DNA of 64,000 bases from Mauremys mutica (Eukaryota; Chordata; Testudines; Geoemydidae): the NCBI RefSeq assembly GCF_020497125.1, contig NC_059075.1:65615321-65679320 (forward strand), written 5' to 3'. The notes under the pieces were generated by a model that was not told the origin of the DNA, searched no databases, and worked only from the letters and a program-made list of their open reading frames with translations. The translations under genes were made by a program, and so were the position numbers. This document shows positions 44,165-55,795 of the stretch, piece after piece. Every line of letters begins with the position of its first letter. Position 1 is the stretch's first letter.

Positions 44165-45635
44165 GGGGGGAGAACAACCACTGATTACATACCCCTAGTT
44201 CTCACCTACCACCCCACGCTGGAACCCATACATGGTATTATCAAACAATTATAACCTATACGTACTCAATGGGGAACACATCCTGAAAGAAATCTTTCCT
44301 GAACCCCCCTCTTCCGGCCTTCAAACGATCCTGCAACCTCATAAAGCTCATCATCAGAAGCAAGCTCTCCAACAGACTAGGACACAACTCCAAGCGGTAC
44401 CAAATCCGTCCCTAACAACAGATGCAAAGCCTGCAGACAGGTCTTCACTGCTACAATTATAAATATTCCCCCATAGCACACCTTTCAAAAGCAATGGGTC
44501 CTACACATGCAGTGTACCGCATCAGTGCATCCAATGCCCCCGCAACAACTAGGTGGGTGAAACCAAAAAAGCAGTATGCTCTTGAATGAATTCACATAGA
44601 AAAATGATAAAAGACAAAAACACCTCATTACCCATGGGCAAACACTTCACAAAGCGATCGTTCAATATCTGACCTCTCTGTCCTTGTCCTCAAAAGAAAC
44701 CTGCATGACACCTTCAAAAGACAAGCCTGGGAACTTAAATTCAGAACTCTGCTGGAAACTACAAACCATGGACTTAACAGAGACACTAGTTTTGTGGCTC
44801 ATTGAAACAATTTGTAAAATACTCTGCTGCCCACTACACCCTCCTTTGTCCTTCAGCTGCAGAGGTGTTCATTTTCAGTGGTCTCCTACAACATGGCAGG
44901 GCCGCCCAGAGGGGGGAGCAAGAGGGGCAATTTGCCCCAGGCCCCGAGCCCCACAGGGGCCCCCACCAGAGTTTTTCGGGGCCCCTGGAGCGGGGTCCTT
45001 CACTCCCTCCGGGGGGCCCGGAAAACTCTTGCGGGGCCGGGCGCAGGAGCTTCTTCTGCTCCCGGTCTTCGCCGGCGGGGGGTCCTTCCGCTCCGGGGCG
45101 GAAGGACCCCCCGTCGGCGAATTACCGCCGAAGACTGAGCAGGACCCGCCGCCGAAGTTCAGCTCGGTCTTCGGCGGTAATTCGGCGGCGGGAGGCCCTT
45201 CCCTTCCGGGACCCGCCGCCGAAGTGCCCTGAAGACCCGCGGCGGGGGCCCCCCTCCGCCGAATTACCGCCAAAGACCGGGCTGCACTTCGGCGGCGGGT
45301 CCGGCTTCGGTGGTAATTCGGCGGCGGGGGGGGCGGGGTCTGCCGCGGGTCTTCGGGGCACTTCGGTGGCGGGTCCCGGAATGGAAGGGCCCCCCGCCGC
45401 CGAAGACCCCGGGCCCCCGGAATCCTCTGGGTGGCCCTGCAACATGGGTGAACCCTTTATGTTTAACAATCTATACCACTTTGTATTTAGCTTGGACACT
45501 CTGGTTACCTTTCCCAGACCTGAAGAAGAGCTTTGTGAATCTTGAAAGTTTGTCCCTTCCACCAAAAGAAGTTGGTCCAATAACAGATATTACCTCATCC
45601 ATCTTGTCTATCTCATCTGCCTCTTCTTTGTGAGC
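44165..45635 (+). mobile_element. Penelope-like element 3' part, interrupted by a hAT MITE
   Basis: Plus-strand fragments match the C-terminal half of a Penelope protein: KEIFPEPPSSGLQT (near 44287), SKLSNRLG, then GETKKAVCS and HRKMIKDKNTSLPMGKHF, and LKFRTLLETT-like text. This is the linker and GIY-YIG endonuclease region, broken by stops and frameshifts. After the hAT insertion (44897-45439) the sequence resumes and ends with GACCTGAAGAAGAGCTTTGT, CCACCAAAAGAAGTTGGTCC and ATATTACCTCATCCATCTTG, the 3' tail also seen in reverse at 62235. Intact upstream RT is absent. Confidence 0.75.
44897..45439. mobile_element. Non-autonomous hAT element (MITE) with alternating inverted modules
   Basis: Ends CAGGGCCGCCCAGAGG and CCTCTGGGTGGCCCTG are terminal inverted repeats. 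The 8-bp duplication CAACATGG is exact on both sides (44889-44896 and 45440-45447). The 543-bp body is extremely GC- and CpG-rich. It contains the 20-bp module CTTCGGCGGTAATTCGGCGG at 45169-45188 and a diverged copy at 45305-45324, and its reverse complement at about 45114-45133 and 45257-45276, so the four copies alternate in orientation and should form strong hairpins. No protein is encoded. Confidence 0.95.
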
Positions 45636-45746
45636 CAGACCTTGGAAGCATGAAAACTTAGAAGACTATGATATTGAGATGGGGCAGATAATCTGGCCTG
45701 TAGAATATTCAGAGACCTGTGTATCAATACACACTATATTTATTTG

Positions 45747-46417
45747 TGTGTTCCGGGCTCACTGGGTGGCTCCCCTGTGGAATCTGGAATCACTAAAGGG
45801 TGATTAATAAAAAGCCCAGCGCCAGTTATGCAGATATCCTCTCTTTGAAGGTTTATGCCCAGGAGAAAAAGGCATTGATCGTTTCAGGAGGCCTGGGCAA
45901 CAACAGCCTCCAACTATATAAAAGTGAGAGTTTGAACTGCCAGAAGGCCTTCATTTTGATCCAACAAACTGATGTGAATTTTAACCAAGGGGACAAACCC
46001 TGCTGAAGGGTTTGAAGGACTGGACCCTGTGAAAATCTCCATGTGGAAGATGGGTAACACCTGGTAAAATTATGTAAGCTTATAGATTGTTTATTGTTTT
46101 ATGATGCCGTTTCTCTGTAAGCCTTTTGTCCAATAAATGTACTTTGCTTTATGAAGGCTATCAGATCTCTGATAAACAAGTATTTTAACCCGTGGGAGAG
46201 AGCAAAACTACAGGATCTGAGCTAAGGTCAGACCTTCTCGGATAATCACAGTGACGTTCAGGGGGACTGCAAGCCTAAATGCCCCATGGCGTAGAGGGAG
46301 AGGGACACAAGTCACAGCCCATAGAGAGGTGGTTGCTAGATGCCTGAGATCGAAGGACAGCATCCTTTGAGCAGACAACAGACGAGTCAGAGGTGCAGTT
46401 ACCCTGAAACCGTGACA
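45747..46417 (+). mobile_element. Solo LTR
   Basis: Starts TGTGTTCCGGGCTCACTG and ends CCTGAAACCGTGACA. A TATA box (CTATATAAAAG) lies at 45913-45923 and a polyadenylation signal AATAAA at 46132-46137, about 210 bp apart, the U3-R layout of an LTR. No internal retroviral genes adjoin. Target duplications could not be matched; the left border may be 45747 or 45749. Confidence 0.7.
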
Positions 46418-46527
46418 GAAACATTTAGAGATTCCCCCAAAAATTATTTTGGTTTTGAGTCAGTATTAATCTGAGCTGTCATGCTGTCCTATGGGAGTTG
46501 TAGTTCCAACTCCTTCATGCTCCCCTC

Positions 46528-46715
46528 GGGTACGTCTACACAGGGATAAAAAACCCGCAGCGGGCCCAAGTCAGCTGAAATCTGATCTCAGGGACCCTCC
46601 ACCCTCACAGCCCAAGTCCAAACATCTACACTGCAATTTTTCAGTCCCAGAGCCTGAGTCAAGTCAGTTGACCCATGCTATCTGCGGGTTTTTTATCCCC
46701 ATGACAACATACCCC
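46528..46715. mobile_element. Palindromic MITE, Harbinger-like ends
   Basis: GGGTACGTCTACACAGGG and ATAAAAAACCCGCAGCGG on the left mirror CTGCGGGTTTTTTATCCC and ACAACATACCCC on the right. The TCTACAC phrase in the ends recalls the Harbinger ends at 382. No clear 3-bp duplication is preserved. Confidence 0.7.
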
Positions 46716-46849
46716 TAGGGGCCCAGCTCCTGACTGGACACATCCCCCATGATACATGTTGGTCTCTCCTTGTGGTTGAATTGCCACACTGCCTAATGAT
46801 ATAACTCCTATGAGGCACCACAGCAACTCAGGCAGATGCAGAGATTGCA

Positions 46850-47020
46850 TGTTGCCCCAACATGCAGTGTTTTGTTTTGGGTCAAGAAACCAAAATGAAA
46901 TGGTTCAGTTTGATTTCCCCCATGGGAATTTTCTGCATGAAAAGACTGATTTCACACAAACATCAGTGAAACCCCAGTTTTCAACAAGATAACATTTTGT
47001 ACAACATTTTTCAGCCAGCC
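46850..47020. repeat. SINE-tail-like interspersed repeat
   Basis: CCCAACATGCAGTGTTTTG, GGTCAAGAAACCAAAATG and TTTTCAGCCAGCCCTGCTG. Similar text occurs in reverse near 43750. No A or B box was found directly upstream. Confidence 0.4.
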
Positions 47021-47104
47021 CTGCTGAATATGCTAAAAACATGATATATTTAAAAGATATCCATCAAGACCAGTCAGGGGGTCTTCAGTCTACCTTCACT
47101 TCCA

Positions 47105-47430
47105 CATGAGAGATTTAAAAAATTAGGACTATTTAGGTTAGAGAGGCAGTAAATAAAAAGTGACATGATAGTAATACATCAAAGAATGAATACACTAGGG
47201 CAGGTCAGCCAGGCACTCCAGTTTATTCCTTTGTGTAATAAAATAAAGACATATGCAATTAAATTCAAAAGGCAACAAATTTAAAACTGACAAAGTTATT
47301 TTGTTAGCCAAACAGATACTTAACCTGTGTAAATCAGAGCAATAAGACATTGAGGCAAAGAGTATAACAAGATTTAAAAGTGAAAACGCATTATCAAGGC
47401 ATCTGGGAAAGGAGTCTATGATATACACAT
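47105..47430 (+). mobile_element. CR1-clade LINE (L3-like) fragment
   Basis: GAGATTTAAAAAATTAGGAC, GACATGATAGTAATACATCA, AGGCAACAAATTTAAAACTG and ATTGAGGCAAAGAGTATAAC follow the order of the ORF2 C-terminus of the CR1/L3 group. Strongly diverged with stops in all frames. Confidence 0.6.
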
Positions 47431-48589
47431 TTCAAGACCCAATGTCCAGCACTTATAGACTTCTGGTGGATTTGTGAAAGTATCTTTTTCCATGCTTACA
47501 CTAGAACTGCCTCCCACCAACTGCAACATCCTCTCACATCTCCCCTGTGACAAGAATTTCTGACCTTCCCTAAGCTGTTCAAGCCTCTAGTACTTCCATG
47601 ACAAAGGCCTACACAGCTGGACCCTGCCCTCCCTGAAGCCTAACACTTATATTCTCCTGTAGCAAAGGCCTCCAATCAGATTTCTTCTACACTAGCAAAA
47701 CTAAGGTGTACTATCTACAAACTCCCCCAAACACCTACCAATATAATTTGCCTACCATTGCCTCTTCCAAGTTTTGGGATCCCACATTTTTGGTTGATCC
47801 AGAGCAGCAGTCATTGAATCTGAGGAGAGAAAGAGGTGGTTTTCACCACTTTTCCACACATCTTTTTCCTATTCCTGGAGGCTGCCAAGGGCTATACCAC
47901 TCCAGCATATGTTAGAGCAGCCCCCAAATTGCTCTAAATTACATTGTCAAATAACAGCTCCCAAGAAGCTACTCCACTCTGGCCAGGATCATCTTGACCC
48001 ACCACCTACCAGCCCTGCTCCCTCCCACCCAGGAGAACCCCTGAGCCCAACTTAGAACACCACATACTTCAAAGGAGCCAGGAGTGGCTAGCTATATCAG
48101 TTGAGAGATTTCTTCATGGGCAAGGGCCAAGGAAGACTATCGTCTTTTTTTATTGCTGATGTGGGTTCAAAATATTTTTCTTCCTCCACCGACAACCCTC
48201 ATTCTCGCACCATGTGCACAAGCACACACATTTTGCAGTTCAACATTAAGATTCTAGCTTAAACCTAAAAATATGGAAATACTCAATTGTAGGGACACTT
48301 AGGTCAATTCATGCATAAGAGTTAGATATTTTAATGCTTTAAAAAAAAACCAAAGATAAACAGAAATGTTTCTACCAATTGTTTTTGATTCCACATAGCA
48401 TTACCTATTTCTATACATTGTTGGAAACCCAACGCTGCAATATTGTTCAAGTGCATGAGAACCTGAAAATGAAACTAATTTCTCTATCGAAAATGATTAA
48501 ATGCAAAAAATATTTAAAATAGAATAGATGGTAAAAAGTAATCAGTTTTAAAATTATTTCCCTTTAAAATAAAATGCTAATATATTTTA
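47431..48589. other. Intronic sequence, nothing recognised
   Basis: A C-rich segment at 47500-48060 has no recognised ends; the remainder is AT-rich. Confidence 0.4.
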
Positions 48590-48785
48590 CTCTTTTATAG
48601 CACTTCTCATCCATAGATTTCTAAGTACTTTAAACCACAAAGCATTTGGGTATTATTATCCCAATTTTATGGATTGGGAAATTTAGGCAGAACGGTCAAG
48701 TGACTTTCTGAAGATCACTCAAAGTCAAAGTAGAGTTGAGAATGGTCCTCGTGTCCCCTGACTCCCCAGCTCCATCTTCAAGACA
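48590..48785 (+). repeat. Old CORE-SINE/MIR-like repeat, copy 1
   Basis: TTATAGCACTTCTCATCCAT, TTATCCCAATTTTATGGATT, GGTCAAGTGACTTTCTGAAG and CTCCCCAGCTCCATCTTC. The order (cell-count-like head, GGAAAxTxAGGCA, AAGTGACTT, ACTCxxAG) matches the conserved core of ancient amniote SINEs. Confidence 0.5.
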
Positions 48786-51734
48786 TAAGAGCACAAATGC
48801 GCTCCCTTGATACATCACAAATCAAGATAATAGGTTTTTTTGTTTTTTCCTTTTAAAAAATATATTAATTTTAAACTGACAGTGCACACTTTATAGATGA
48901 TACTTCTGATATCTAGTCAAACAGCCTCCTGCAGTGTTACTCAGTTGTGCTTCATATTATTCAGTCATCACAATTTTCATCCTTAACCTTAAATGGCCAT
49001 ATTTTCTGATTTTTCAGACAGGTCTTTAGTATCCTTCTACTCTTAAAAAAAAAAAGATATACTGGTGAGAGGTTTTCCTGAGGGCGGTTGTTCCCAAAAT
49101 GCACACATCATCATCAGAGGAATGAGAGTTCACCTCGTCTCCCATTATGCTAATTCAGGATTGTTTTCTGCCATGCTTTGTCTAGTACAGTTCAACAAGA
49201 AAAGAAAGGAAGTTAAAAAAGAAGTCTCATTTAATTTATAGTAATAGGCTACTGAGTTCCGGGAGGGTCATGGTAGTGGCAAAGTAAATTCAGCCAAAGC
49301 ACTGCTGAACAGCTCCTAGTAGATCTGCAGAGTAATGCTTTCTTTCCTCTGCTTCATTGGATGCACTTAGTTGAAAACTGTTTTTGATTTATTAGATAGT
49401 TTATTAGATAGTTTTTCCATTGACGCAAAAAGGAGGAAAGAGAGAACATAAAGGGAAAGAGAGAAAGTGTACTCAGAGCTGCTGTTCAAGATGAAAAGCA
49501 TGGCAGTGCTAGGTTCCTATTAAGGCCTGTTCCATTTGTGCTGTTTACACATGCATAAACTGTACAAGTTAAATGAAAGCTAAAAAGATCACCAGCTGTT
49601 GACTGGAGCTCTGCCTCACTTGCATGTTAGTGACCAGGCTCAATTCAATTCCCAGGTCTCATTTCTCACTCCCTTCACTAGAAGAGGCTGGGAGTGCTAC
49701 ACTGGAATTATATTTAAGGCACCCAGCTGAAGTGCCTCATGTCCCTCTGCAGTGACCATTCCAGCTGACACAGTAAAAGTATTGATACACTAATGGAAGT
49801 GCCAATCCAGCCTTCTTTGGCTGAAAGGCCAGCCATCACGACAGAAAAGTGGAGAATCCCCAGGGCTCCAGAGGTACATAGTACCTAGATGGAGGAGAAA
49901 GAGAATTTTTTGCTAAGTGAAATATCCTCTTAATAGTAGCTATTTTAATACACCATATTTGCAACCAAGCAAAACATACATGGCCTTACAAATAATGTTA
50001 TATTTGGTTTAAAAGATTTTGAATATTATTGTAAGGTAAGTTAAAATCAACAAGAGGATAAAATTTTGTAAGTCACACAGTTTTCTTCAATTTTTTGTTT
50101 CAGCATGATTAATATTTTCCTGCTTTAATACTACAAACATAGTTTAAGCTAACAGAAATCTGTTCTTTACATGATAAGAAAGGTTCAGTTCATCCATTGC
50201 CTATGTAACCCAAGCCTACCATACTTGCATGCATTTTTAAGAAATTACAGGTTATCCCTTCCATTAATAATCAGACTCAACTCTGCAGAGACTGTGGTAT
50301 TATCACAGTAAGGTCAAAAGTCACTTTGAAATGAGAAGAAAAACATTTTTCTCTAATCAGACTGTTTCTCTGTTTTACTTGGTTTAGAGCACACCACCAA
50401 GAGAGATAAGCACCTGGACTACAGATTTACATATAGGCAGGTGAACTCTATAAATTTAACCTATGTAGATGTAAAAATAATTAGTCAATGTTTCAGTCTC
50501 AGGTTTCAATGAATGGTCAAAAAAAAAAAAAGGGGGGGGTGAATAAAAATAAAGTCTTCTGAGAAATATTTAATAATGCAGCAACTGCATATTCACCCTT
50601 TTTCCTTCATGCTTCCTATGATGTATGATTGTAGCCTTGTAAGTAATGTTAATAAAAGTAATCATCTTTAACTGTATTAAATTTAACAGTCAGCTTAGAT
50701 CTGATATACGCTTACTTTATTAAAAATGGATTGTAAGCTTTGTGAGCAATACATAAATGTGCAATTGACTTTAGTTGTTTGCTTTATGTAACTCTAGAAC
50801 TAAACCCAATAATTTTTCAGTTTAGTAAATCATAACTGCTCTGAGAAAATATGCTGGCAAATAAACTTGCATTCTATGTGCTTTTACAAACAGGCTTTTC
50901 ATCATCTACCAATTGCAACTTATTGTTTTTTAAATATAATTATTTTATTTGGCCTCAGTACAATAGAAAAAAGGCAGATTTATAGCTGCTTTAGGTATGT
51001 AACAGAAAATGTTGACAGATGTGACACCCAGTCTGTGCGTAAAGATTACATGTTGTTACTTGTTTATATAGAGAGTTGGAGAAGCAATAGGAAAGGTAAC
51101 AATGTTTTGACAGAAAATAAAAACGGTATTTATTTTTAAAATGAAAACCAGGGAGTGTATGGAGAAAAATTATCTATAATAAATTCAAGCTATGGTAGAA
51201 TTAGGGACAAGATGGCCCAGGGGATGGATAATGGAGTATGAGACTGTCACCTCTGGTTTACTGGTTCATAGCCAGCCAATGTAGGTAATGACTGAAAATT
51301 GTAGCTACCTCAAGACCATAGTATTGGTTCACACTGTGAGCGAGATAACAAAATGAAACCTATTTAGCTAAATGGTCAGACAAAAAAATACTCTAGAGAA
51401 TGCGAAGCAGTACAGTATATCAAATGTAAAACATACTTCTAGATTTGTATCACTTTTGCTTTTGACTTCTTTGTGGCTAATATCAGATAAGTGGCTGTGT
51501 AAAAATAAGAGTCTTCTTAAGCAATACATCTGTTCTCTAGATGAATTCAGGGACCATTTGTTTCACCTGGACTTTGAAGAGATGTAAGTGGACTGAGGTA
51601 CAAAAAACTACATTGGTATTTTATTATGTGTTGCTGCTTGGTAGAAAGGAGAAGTTGGTTGCATTGTGCTTTGTTTGTGTAATAAATAATTGGAAGGATT
51701 CTTAGAGTTTGTGTATTCTAAATCTAAATAAAAT
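48786..51734. other. AT-rich intronic sequence, nothing recognised
   Basis: About 3 kb without a recognised repeat end or protein segment. A10+G7-type homopolymer run at 50519-50538. Confidence 0.4.
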
Positions 51735-51855
51735 ATTTATTATTATTTATTTGTAATTCTATAGCACCTAGGAGCCCTAGTCATGGACCAGGACCCCACT
51801 ATGCTAGGTATTGTACAAACACAGAACAATGATACTTCCGCGACCAAAAATTTTT
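51735..51855 (+). repeat. Interspersed repeat (family B), copy 3
   Basis: TTATTATTATTTATTTGTAA, ATAGCACCTAGGAGCCCTAG, GACCAGGACCCCACTATGCT and AGGTATTGTACAAACACAG; the best-preserved head of the family in the window. Confidence 0.65.
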
Positions 51856-51971
51856 TACTATGTTTTTCTCCTCCCAGTCCTAACATAGCTACAGGCCAAC
51901 AAACTGGATTCTCTTCTGGCTTATGTATCATTAAACACAATTATTAACAGAATTCAGATTGTAGAATCTTT

Positions 51972-51994
51972 AGTGGTGGTGGTGGTGGTGGTGG
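51972..51994 (+). repeat. (GGT)n microsatellite
   Basis: Seven consecutive GGT units; the open frame with a poly-His end on the minus strand is only a reading of this repeat. Confidence 0.9.
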
Positions 51995-52348
51995 CAGTGA
52001 TGGCAATGCAGAAAAATCCAAGTTTGACTTTCAGATCCTAGGTTGAAGTACAAGGCAGGCCGTGAGGGAAAAAAATTAAAAACACTCAGGCAAACAGAGT
52101 ATATTTGTCTTTTCAAGGAATCCATTTTAATCTTCGAGCCTCTTGATGCCATGTTAGAGTTATTTTTCCTGAGTAGAACAGAATTTTAATAACTGCTCTC
52201 AACAGCATCTCCGTGCAGGATTGTTAAACTCATTCTGTGAAGGGGGCAAAATTACAATTTTAATTATGACCTGTGGGCTCTTGGTCTAGAGGGACCACCA
52301 CTAGTAATCAGAGCACTTTGTTCTGCTTAGGTTAGCCAACCCATAGGG

Positions 52349-53094
52349 CAGGGGTGGGCAAAATTTTCGGGCTGAGGGCCACATCTGGGTGAGGAAATTG
52401 TATGCAGGGCCGGGGCAGGGGGGTTGGAGTGCGGGAGGGAGTATGGGGTGCGGGAGGGGGTGCAGCATGTAGGAAGGGGCTCAGGACAATGGGTTGGGGC
52501 AGAGGAGGGGTGCAGGCTGTATGAGGGGGCTGAGGGCAGGGGGTTGGGGTGTAGGAGGGGGCTCAGGGCAGGGGTGCAGGAGGGGTACAGGCTGTGGGAG
52601 GGGGCTCAGGGCAGGGAGTTGGGGTGCAGGAGTGGTGCGGGCTATACGAGGGGGCTCAAGGCAGGGAGTTGGGGTGCAGGAGGGGTGCACGGTGCAGGCA
52701 GGGGGCTTAAGGCAGGGAGTTGGGGGGTGGGGTGCAGGAGGGGTTCAGGCTCCGGGGTGGCAGCGGCACGCTGGGGCCAGGGCAGGCTCCCTTCATGCCT
52801 GCCCTGGGAGCACTGTGGCCCCTGGGGAAGGGGGGGGCGCGGAGGGCTCCGCATGCCCTGCCCTTGTCATGCCTCCAGGTACCTCCTCCGAAGCTCCCAT
52901 TCACCGTGGTTCCCTGTTCCCGGCCAATGGGATCTGCGGGGGGTGGTGCCTGGAGGCAAGGGACCACAGGGACGGTGGGCCGGCCGCTGCTGAGAGTGGC
53001 ACAGGGCCCGCAGCCACAGGTGGCAATCCCACGGGCCGGATCCAAAGCCCTCAGGGGTCGGAGCCGGCCTGCGGGCGGTAGTTTGCCCATCCCG
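52349..53094. mobile_element. Non-autonomous hAT element with internal minisatellite
   Basis: The left end is CAGGGGTGGGCAAAATTTTC and the right end GTAGTTTGCCCATCCCG, reverse complement CGGGATGGGCAAAC. Flanks CCATAGGG (52341-52348) and CTATAGGC (53095-53102) agree at six of eight positions, a decayed 8-bp duplication. Between 52430 and 52745 units such as GGGCTCAGGGCAGGG and AGTTGGGGTGCAGGAG repeat about six times in a G-rich strand. Long open frames on both strands are a by-product of this composition. Confidence 0.82.
52430..52745 (+). repeat. G-rich minisatellite inside the hAT element
   Basis: About six diverged units of roughly 35-65 bp built from GGGGGCTCAGGGCAGG, GTTGGGGTGCAGGAGGGG and TGCAGGCTGT. 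G-runs are dense enough for G-quadruplexes. Confidence 0.75.
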
Positions 53095-53102
53095 CTATAG
53101 GC

Positions 53103-54924
53103 ACTCTGCTGAGATTGCCTAAAAGGGTGCCCATTTTGATGTTGGATTTTGAATTGTGGACATATATTCGCTCAGGACTGGGTTGAGGCCACTAACTCAC
53201 TCACAGAAACCACTTTTCTGACATTAGCCACAAAGCAATCAAAAGCAAAAATCTACACGCATATTTTACATTTGACATACTATACTGCTTCGCACCCTCT
53301 AGAGTTTTTTGTCTGACCTGCTACCTAAATGCGTTTCATTCTGGTTTTCCCACACACACTGCGAGCCAATAATATTCAACATTTTGTTCTTGGTATGAAG
53401 ATCATTTAAAAGATTTTTTTAAAACAATGTTTAGTGGCAAATTAAAACCTTAAGAAATGTGCTAACAGCTTCTTGTAGGATAAGATTTTGGGGGAGGGGG
53501 ATTGGCATATGTCCCTACTACTGATATTTTTCCATCACATATTTCCTTCTTTTTTGTTTACACCCAGCTCCACTCTTCCTTGAAAAATAATCTCACTAGA
53601 GCAGACAGGCAGCACTTAACAAAATGTACTTGGTGGTGTAAGAGGTTATTTAATCCCTCTCTTATCTGACTGGGTTCCTGGAACCTCCTCGGAAGAACAG
53701 GAGGATCATCAACTGTAAAGAACAAATGGTTCCTTTATGTTACATCAAGATCTCCAACGTCACTTAAACTATGATAACCAATATGTACAGTAGCCTTGAG
53801 ATGCAAACACTAGTTTATCTACAACCAAGCTATTAATCTTCCATGATGCTGGATTTTGAAGTGAGACAACAGGTGTTGACAACCAACAATACCAACATCC
53901 TAATGCAGGATATTGTTAATAGAAATCCCTATAAGAAAATGCTAAATCAGTCATAACTAATCAGCATGAATATTAACAGGGCCCTTCAATATGCGTTCTA
54001 AAGTACCTAGTCAATCAAAAGTATGACAGCTGTAACATCAGAGCCATCTTCTAGTCCCACAAGGCAATCTTCTACCTAAGTATGTAGAAAGAGAGCAATA
54101 TACTACCTCATCAGAGTCACAGTAAACCACACATTTTGTAGGGAGGGGTAGAGTGAGAAAAAAGGAGAATTAAGAGAAGATATTCTGCAAAGGTACCTAA
54201 ATATTCTCATTAAATGCATGTAGTATTTTCCAAGCAAAACAGCTGCAGATTTGAGGTCCAGTTCAGCACTTCCATAAAACTTCCTCTGAAGTCAACCAAC
54301 ATAATGGAAGTGATGAACAGGACAATTCTAGCATGTTTGATTTCAATGGGAAGTTTTGCCTAGGTAATGAGCACAAATTTCAGCCCACAAAATGGAACAT
54401 ATTAATTGAATACCCACACAAAAATCCATCAGCATCTCCTGACTGCAATAATATGTCATATGATAATTAATAGCAATAACTGGTTTTGTATCATTTTTAC
54501 ATTTAAAAAACTACCTATGTCTGAGATGTCATGCTCCCGTCCAAATGTGTGAGACTGGGAGCTCATAGTGACCACAGTTGTGCAAATCTAGTGTAAAAAG
54601 CAGTTTGATGTCATTAAAACATACCCTATTTCACTGTACTGAGTAACATGCCTATCTAAACTCTCTACTGTTCATGTGCTTGAAAACTTCTACAGCTATG
54701 TGAGTTGCTGAACTGATAATTATCTACCAGAAAAAGTCTACCTGGTTGGGTGGAATATTTACACCCAATTCATTGGGTAATTAGTTAAAGTGACAGGAGG
54801 GAAAGGACAAGGAAAAAATTAGTTAATTTGAATTCAATCAGTTTCCATTAACTCTAAATTGATGTTTCACATAAATCTCTCTAGAATGCCACTTGACAGG
54901 AGGGAATCTGTATCTTTATATTCT
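53103..54924. other. Intronic sequence, nothing recognised
   Basis: AT-rich. A short palindromic old-repeat phrase lies around 54255-54365 (GAAGTCAACC ... GATTTCAATGGGAAG). Confidence 0.4.
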
Positions 54925-55060
54925 CTTTATTAGTTGTTCTTTATATTACAGTAGCACCTAGAGGTGCCAACCAAGATTGTATACTGGTATGCAATGTAAA
55001 ACAACACATAGGAGAATAACAGTCCCTTCCCCAAAGAGTTTACAGCAGGTATATCAGGCA
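54925..55060 (+). repeat. Interspersed repeat (family B), copy 4
   Basis: TTAGTTGTTCTTTATATTAC, AGTAGCACCTAGAGGTGCC, TATGCAATGTAAAACAACAC and AGTCCCTTCCCCAAAGAGT; more diverged than the copy at 51735. Confidence 0.55.
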
Positions 55061-55659
55061 TCCTGCCACATCATGTAGTTTTGTGGCCAGCATGATTTAA
55101 GATTATGCAGAATCTCAGCTTTAGTGTTATTTAAAACATAAATTTCTAATCTTCATGCCTGCAGCGATAACTTTCCAAATCTGGTCAAAGTGTAAACTGA
55201 TAACATGATGTCTTCCTGAGTCAGCAGACAGCCTGAAACAATGAGTAAGAGCCACAAACTCTTCTGCCCCCCATTAATCTGATTGGTGTGCCGGTTCTGA
55301 GGACTAATGATGACCCTTGACTGTCAACATTATCTATTGCATTCCTGATCATTTAAAGCAGATGGAACAGGGGATGGAGGTGGTAGTGAAGCCCTCAGAG
55401 AGTGGGATTTGGGAGTTGTTGCAAAGGGGGAAAAAAGGAAAAATAAAAAATTATTTATTATATAAAGGCTCTCTCTTTGATCTCTGTGCAAACCTCCCAT
55501 GGATATTAGTGGGGTCTTCCCCTGTGGCTGAAAGGAATTTGACATCCTGAATTTACATACCCAAGTCGTCAACCATAACCAAACATGAAATCCAGCCCTT
55601 TCCTCCAACAGAGTTTGGCACCCCTTGTTTATAGTGTAAATAGACAGGATAGACAATGC

Positions 55660-55795
55660 CTGAACAGAAAAACAGAGGCACAGATGGGTAACGTGACTTC
55701 TCCCAGAGTCACACTGCAGACCAATAGAAGAACCAGGCCCTGTGCTCTTGAGTCCAGTTCAGTGCTCTATCCATTGGCCCATGCTACCTCTCATG
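55660..55795 (+). repeat. Old CORE-SINE/MIR-like repeat, copy 2
   Basis: AACAGAGGCACAGATGGGTA, ACGTGACTTCTCCCAGAGTC and GAACCAGGCCCTGTGCTC follow the order of the ancient SINE core. Confidence 0.5.

Noticed and set aside
44684..45633. Open frames of up to 247 codons
   Set aside because: They cross the hAT MITE borders into Penelope DNA and follow the CpG-rich inverted modules; not a protein family.
51970..52152. Frame ending in a poly-histidine run
   Set aside because: The histidines come from a (GGT)n microsatellite read on the opposite strand.
52424..53100. Open frames of up to 195 codons on both strands
   Set aside because: Readings of the G-rich minisatellite and GC-rich body of a hAT element.
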